Positions 23,987-25,819 of a stretch of DNA of 25,819 bases are shown here, in pieces. A model generated the notes under the pieces. That model made no database searches. It was not told the origin of the DNA and worked only from the letters and a program-made list of their open reading frames with translations. Position 1 is the stretch's first letter, and each line of letters begins with the position of its first letter. The stretch comes from Flavobacteriaceae bacterium (lineage in GTDB: Bacteria > Bacteroidota > Bacteroidia > Flavobacteriales > Weeksellaceae), in the NCBI GenBank assembly GCA_031273305.1, contig JAISSC010000208.1, forward strand, positions 1 to 25,819, written 5' to 3'. The translations under genes were made by a program, and so were the position numbers.

Positions 23987-24017
23987 AATAGAATAGATTA
24001 AAATAAGTGATTGCAAT
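23942..24017 (+). repeat. receptor 3'-end/leader repeat, first copy
   Basis: About 76 bp (AATATCTGTAAA...GAAATGTAGGAAAT...ATTGCAAT) are repeated at 24190-24266, 248 bp downstream. The first copy is still the in-frame end of the receptor fragment. Confidence 0.7.
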
Positions 24018-24120
24018 TTTTCACTTAATTTGATAAATGATATTTTTTCAATAATTGCATATAAATACGATAAATATATAAATTTTTTAGGGGTATTAGT
24101 ATTATTTTTAATTTTATTTG

Positions 24121-24128
24121 TATATTTG
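24121..24128 (+). promoter_or_regulatory. possible -7 element before type A peptide 2
   Basis: TATATTTG fits TAnnTTTG in very AT-rich DNA, 209 bp before the peptide ATG. No -33 TTG is seen at normal spacing. Peptide 2 has lost its receptor gene and would need a promoter of its own. Confidence 0.25.
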
Positions 24129-24156
24129 ATCCTATAAAAGTATGCCTTTATGCGTC

Positions 24157-24170
24157 AAAATTGCAATTTT
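24157..24170. promoter_or_regulatory. 14-bp palindrome AAAATTGCAATTTT
   Basis: A perfect TTGCAA-centred palindrome 100 bp upstream of the one before peptide 2. A fourth, decayed TTGCAA site with outer arms TAAGTGA/TCACTTA lies at about 24004-24027. The shared core suggests one binding protein. Confidence 0.35.
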
Positions 24171-24189
24171 TTCTCAGAATTGATATTAG

Positions 24190-24266
24190 AGAATATCTGT
24201 AAAATAAAAGAAATGTAGGAAATCAGGAGGAAGCAAATAGAATAAATTAAAATAAACGATTGCAAT
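24190..24266 (+). repeat. receptor 3'-end/leader repeat, second copy
   Basis: The second copy of the repeat at 23942-24017. Its receptor frame is closed early (ATA TCT GTA AAA TAA), so it is a decayed duplicate. It leads into the palindrome and leader of peptide 2. Confidence 0.7.
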
Positions 24267-24268
24267 CG
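24257..24268. promoter_or_regulatory. 12-bp palindrome CGATTGCAATCG upstream of type A peptide 2
   Basis: The equivalent of 22570-22581 with both outer bases changed so that symmetry holds. It lies 68 bp before the ATG. Confidence 0.5.
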
Positions 24269-24336
24269 GTGTCCAATAAAGAGATTTAAGACAATAAAAG
24301 ATATCTCAAAATATTAATTTTAAAATTCTTTAAATT

Positions 24337-24525
24337 ATGAAAAAGAAAGACAGAAAGAAGAAATTTAATGTTCTTAAGAGTGAGCCTTTAAAAACTTCCG
24401 GGGAGGTTTTGAAAGGAGGATTTTCCGGTTCTTTTAGTTCAGGTTCTTATGGAGGAGGAGATGATGATTCAAATATAATTTGTAATAATTGTAAAGGAGG
24501 AAATTGCGGAGGAAATTGTAATTGA
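24337..24525 (+). CDS. type A GG-leader Cys-rich peptide precursor 2 (frameshifted end)
   Basis: 62 residues. The leader MKKKDRKKKFNVLK then SEPLKTSGEVLKGG is nearly identical to peptide 1, with the GG site at 27-28. The core is FSGSFSSGSYGG, a DDDSN stretch, then IICNNCKGGNCGGNCN. Four Cys remain. Compared with peptide 1, one extra A in TGTAATTGAG makes an early TGA; removing it restores NCIENCGCS and the same stop position as peptide 1. So either the gene is newly truncated and possibly inactive, or a shorter peptide is made. Its receptor is lost, so it may depend on its own promoter or read-through. Confidence 0.7.
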   Translation: MKKKDRKKKFNVLKSEPLKTSGEVLKGGFSGSFSSGSYGGGDDDSNIICNNCKGGNCGGNCN

Positions 24526-24570
24526 GAATTGTGGTTGCTCATAATTTTAAATATTAAAACAACCCAAATT

Positions 24571-24615
24571 GAATATTTTAGGGTGTCTTTTGAATAAAAG
24601 ATACCCTGAATATTC
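24571..24615 (+). ncRNA. intergenic RNA hairpin (copy 2)
   Basis: GAATATT and AATATTC form the base, and AGGGTGTCTTTT pairs with AAAAGATACCCT across a GAAT loop. Against copy 1 the fifth pair went from T.G to T-A and the sixth from A-T to G.T, so pairing is kept although the sequence changed. The overlapping alternative stem of copy 1 is lost here. Confidence 0.6.
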
Positions 24616-24639
24616 ATCTAAAAAATTAATATAAAAATC

Positions 24640-24663
24640 ATGAAATACAGTCAATATAATTGA
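24640..24663 (+). pseudogene. type B precursor stub (MKYSQYN then stop)
   Basis: The ATG lies at exactly the place where the intact type B gene starts in copy 1, after the same ATTCATCTAAAAA spacer. Only seven codons remain before TGA. A lost second type B gene. Confidence 0.5.
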
Positions 24664-24896
24664 GATCATTCCCTATGGGGGGGATTTTTTTTAAACACAC
24701 AGCCCAAAAAGGGTGAATCCGTCTATTATTAAATCATTTTACACTTAAAAATAATGCAATGTTATAAAAACGACATGTTTAGGTTACAAAAACACCATAT
24801 TTTTTATGGTATTTGTTTTTATACGAAAACAGTATACTTTCGTAATAAGAAAATATTCGCTTGGTATTATCCGAAGCTAAAAGTTGATAAAAAAAT
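24664..24896. other. intergenic before receptor 2
   Basis: The first part has a G7 run followed by T8 (CCCTATGGGGGGG then ATTTTTTTT), a weak terminator-like structure. From 24737 the DNA is the copy of the receptor 1 promoter region. No ORF is seen. Confidence 0.5.
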
Positions 24897-25575
24897 ATGA
24901 TTATGAAGATTTATTTAACATCGTTCTTTTTGTCTATCGGGATGATGATATTCTCTCAGGAACTGAGTATCTCAGGAAAAGCAGTCTATAACCAAAATAC
25001 ACCTTTAGATATTGCAGAGGTAACCCTCTCGATAAAAGACTCCATCATCAGAAACGAACTCACACAGGAGGATGGGAGTTTCACTTTCTCCGACCTGACA
25101 CAAGGTTCTTATACCCTGCAAATTAAGCAGATAGGGATCGTTCTCTATTCTCAGAATATAGACCTGACGGACAATCTGGATTTGGGAAACATTAAAACCA
25201 TACAGGAAAAAGAGATACAATCGGTGGTTGTGACCGGGCAAAAGAAGCTGTTAGAGAGGAAGGTAGACAGGCTGGTTTTTAACGTCGAAAATTCTATTGC
25301 CGCCTCCGGCGGCGATGCCGTAGATGCCCTGAAGATAACTCCGGGAATACGGGTAGAGAACGACAATATAAGCATGATAGGTAAAAGCAGAATGTCCGTG
25401 ATGATAGATGATAAACTGGTACAAATTTCGGGAGAAGATTTGGTGAATTACCTAAAATCAATATCCGCAGACAATATAAAAAGCATAGAGGTTATTACTA
25501 CACCGCCTGCAAAATACGATGCGGAAGGTAATAGCGGTCTTATTAATATTCAATTAAAGAAAGCAAAAGAAAATG
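24737..25575 (+). repeat. duplicated promoter + receptor N-terminal module (copy 2)
   Basis: The partner of 20009-20840. Identity is high over the promoter and the first 142 codons, moderate over the plug, and low from about codon 226 onward. Confidence 0.85.
24790..24844 (+). promoter_or_regulatory. receptor promoter with two inverted repeats (copy 2)
   Basis: The -33 TTTG (24812-24815) and -7 TACTTTCG (24835-24842) again have a 19-bp spacer. The first inverted repeat AAACACCAT-N7-ATGGTATTT has one mismatch; the second, TACGAAA-N9-TTTCGTA (24822-24844), is perfect here and has one mismatch in copy 1. The same arrangement before both receptors supports a common regulator. Confidence 0.55.
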
Positions 25576-25819
25576 CATGGGCAACTACATTACGAACTAC
25601 ATACACACAGGCAACTTATCCTTTCCTGAATCATGGAGTTAATTTTTCTTACCGGAAGGGAAAATTATCTTTACTGACAGACCTATCGTATCGTTATGGA
25701 AAAACAATCTATACAAATGATATTTATTATGATTATCCTGAGGAAGACTGGTTTCAATATTTGAAAGCTAAAGATAAAAATAATAGTTTGGGAGCTTTAT
25801 TGAATATACAATATGCAAT
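24897..25819 (+). CDS. TonB-dependent-receptor-like outer-membrane beta-barrel protein (receptor 2), 3' end outside window
   Basis: An open frame of 307 complete codons that runs off the window without a stop. Start choice is as for receptor 1: ATG at 24897 or, more naturally, MKIYLTSFF at 24903. The signal peptide, the regulatory-like domain (LSISGKAVYNQNTPLDIAEV), the SVVVTGQKK box and the plug (AASGGDAVDALKITPGI, PPAKYDAEGNSGLINIQLKK) all match receptor 1. The visible barrel (TTYTQATYPFLNHGVNFSYR, LSLLTDLSYRYGKTIYTNDI) does not match closely. It follows the decayed cassette 2 and so opens a third cassette; peptide genes are expected downstream. Confidence 0.88.
   Translation, partial: MIMKIYLTSFFLSIGMMIFSQELSISGKAVYNQNTPLDIAEVTLSIKDSIIRNELTQEDGSFTFSDLTQGSYTLQIKQIGIVLYSQNIDLTDNLDLGNIKTIQEKEIQSVVVTGQKKLLERKVDRLVFNVENSIAASGGDAVDALKITPGIRVENDNISMIGKSRMSVMIDDKLVQISGEDLVNYLKSISADNIKSIEVITTPPAKYDAEGNSGLINIQLKKAKENAWATTLRTTYTQATYPFLNHGVNFSYRKGKLSLLTDLSYRYGKTIYTNDIYYDYPEEDWFQYLKAKDKNNSLGALLNIQYA

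Larger units (their letters stand above)
24253..24642 (+). repeat. duplicated type A peptide unit (copy 2)
   Basis: The copy of 22566-22970. Leader, peptide leader sequence, hairpin and the type B start codon are all present, but both peptide genes are damaged in this copy. Confidence 0.85.

Noticed and set aside
1..25819. CRISPR array, tRNA or rRNA
   Set aside because: No regularly spaced identical repeats of CRISPR type, no cloverleaf and no rRNA-like block were found. The repeats in 20009-25575 are gene-cassette duplications.

Overview
The window looks like a chromosomal segment of a low-GC Bacteroidota, most likely Flavobacteriales and plausibly Weeksellaceae/Chryseobacterium-like. The reasons are the AT-rich intergenic DNA, the near absence of Shine-Dalgarno sequences, repeated matches to the Bacteroidota -7 element TAnnTTTG, the RDD/SpoIIM/DUF4129/DUF4350/MoxR/DUF58 neighbourhood, and a peptide-associated TonB-type outer-membrane receptor of the OMP beta-barrel class. 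No tRNA, rRNA or CRISPR array was seen.

Region 1 (1-9293) is housekeeping envelope DNA. A leftward set encodes an RDD membrane protein, a Gfo/Idh/MocA oxidoreductase, a CD225/dispanin-like protein and a small lipoprotein. Divergent from it is a compact rightward operon: SpoIIM-like membrane protein, unknown polytopic protein, DUF4129-type protein, DUF4350 protein, MoxR AAA+ ATPase and DUF58 protein. This is the familiar MoxR/DUF58 cluster, in which the ATPase is thought to act with the DUF58 protein at the membrane.

Region 2 (9299-18005) is amino-acid transport and catabolism. Two tandem cationic-amino-acid-type permeases point left and carry patches of near-identity. After a 763-bp gap come alanine dehydrogenase, a class III aminotransferase, a third APC permease and an unknown 197-residue protein, in one rightward operon. 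The likely logic is uptake, transamination to pyruvate giving alanine, then oxidative deamination by Ald. The region upstream of ald has three ATACCCCC octamers spaced exactly 54 bp apart.

Region 3 (18027-25819) is the unusual part. A LytS-type histidine kinase and a LytTR response regulator precede an array of repeated cassettes. Each cassette seems to consist of a TonB-type outer-membrane beta-barrel receptor followed by two kinds of small GG-leader, Cys-rich peptides, called here type A and type B. Cassette 1 is intact. Cassette 2 is a wreck: only the last 35 codons of a receptor remain, with a second 3'-end echo, a frameshifted type A peptide, a 7-codon type B stub, an IS1634-like transposase remnant and a 113-bp element with 18-bp terminal inverted repeats. 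Cassette 3 starts with a second receptor that runs off the window. The receptor promoters, the peptide leaders and the intergenic hairpins are all copied. Several palindromes and stems have changed in compensating ways, which suggests function. The peptides share the motif NNCx(1-2)GGNCx(2-3)C. No export ATPase, leader peptidase or modifying enzyme is visible, so secretion and modification are inferred only.
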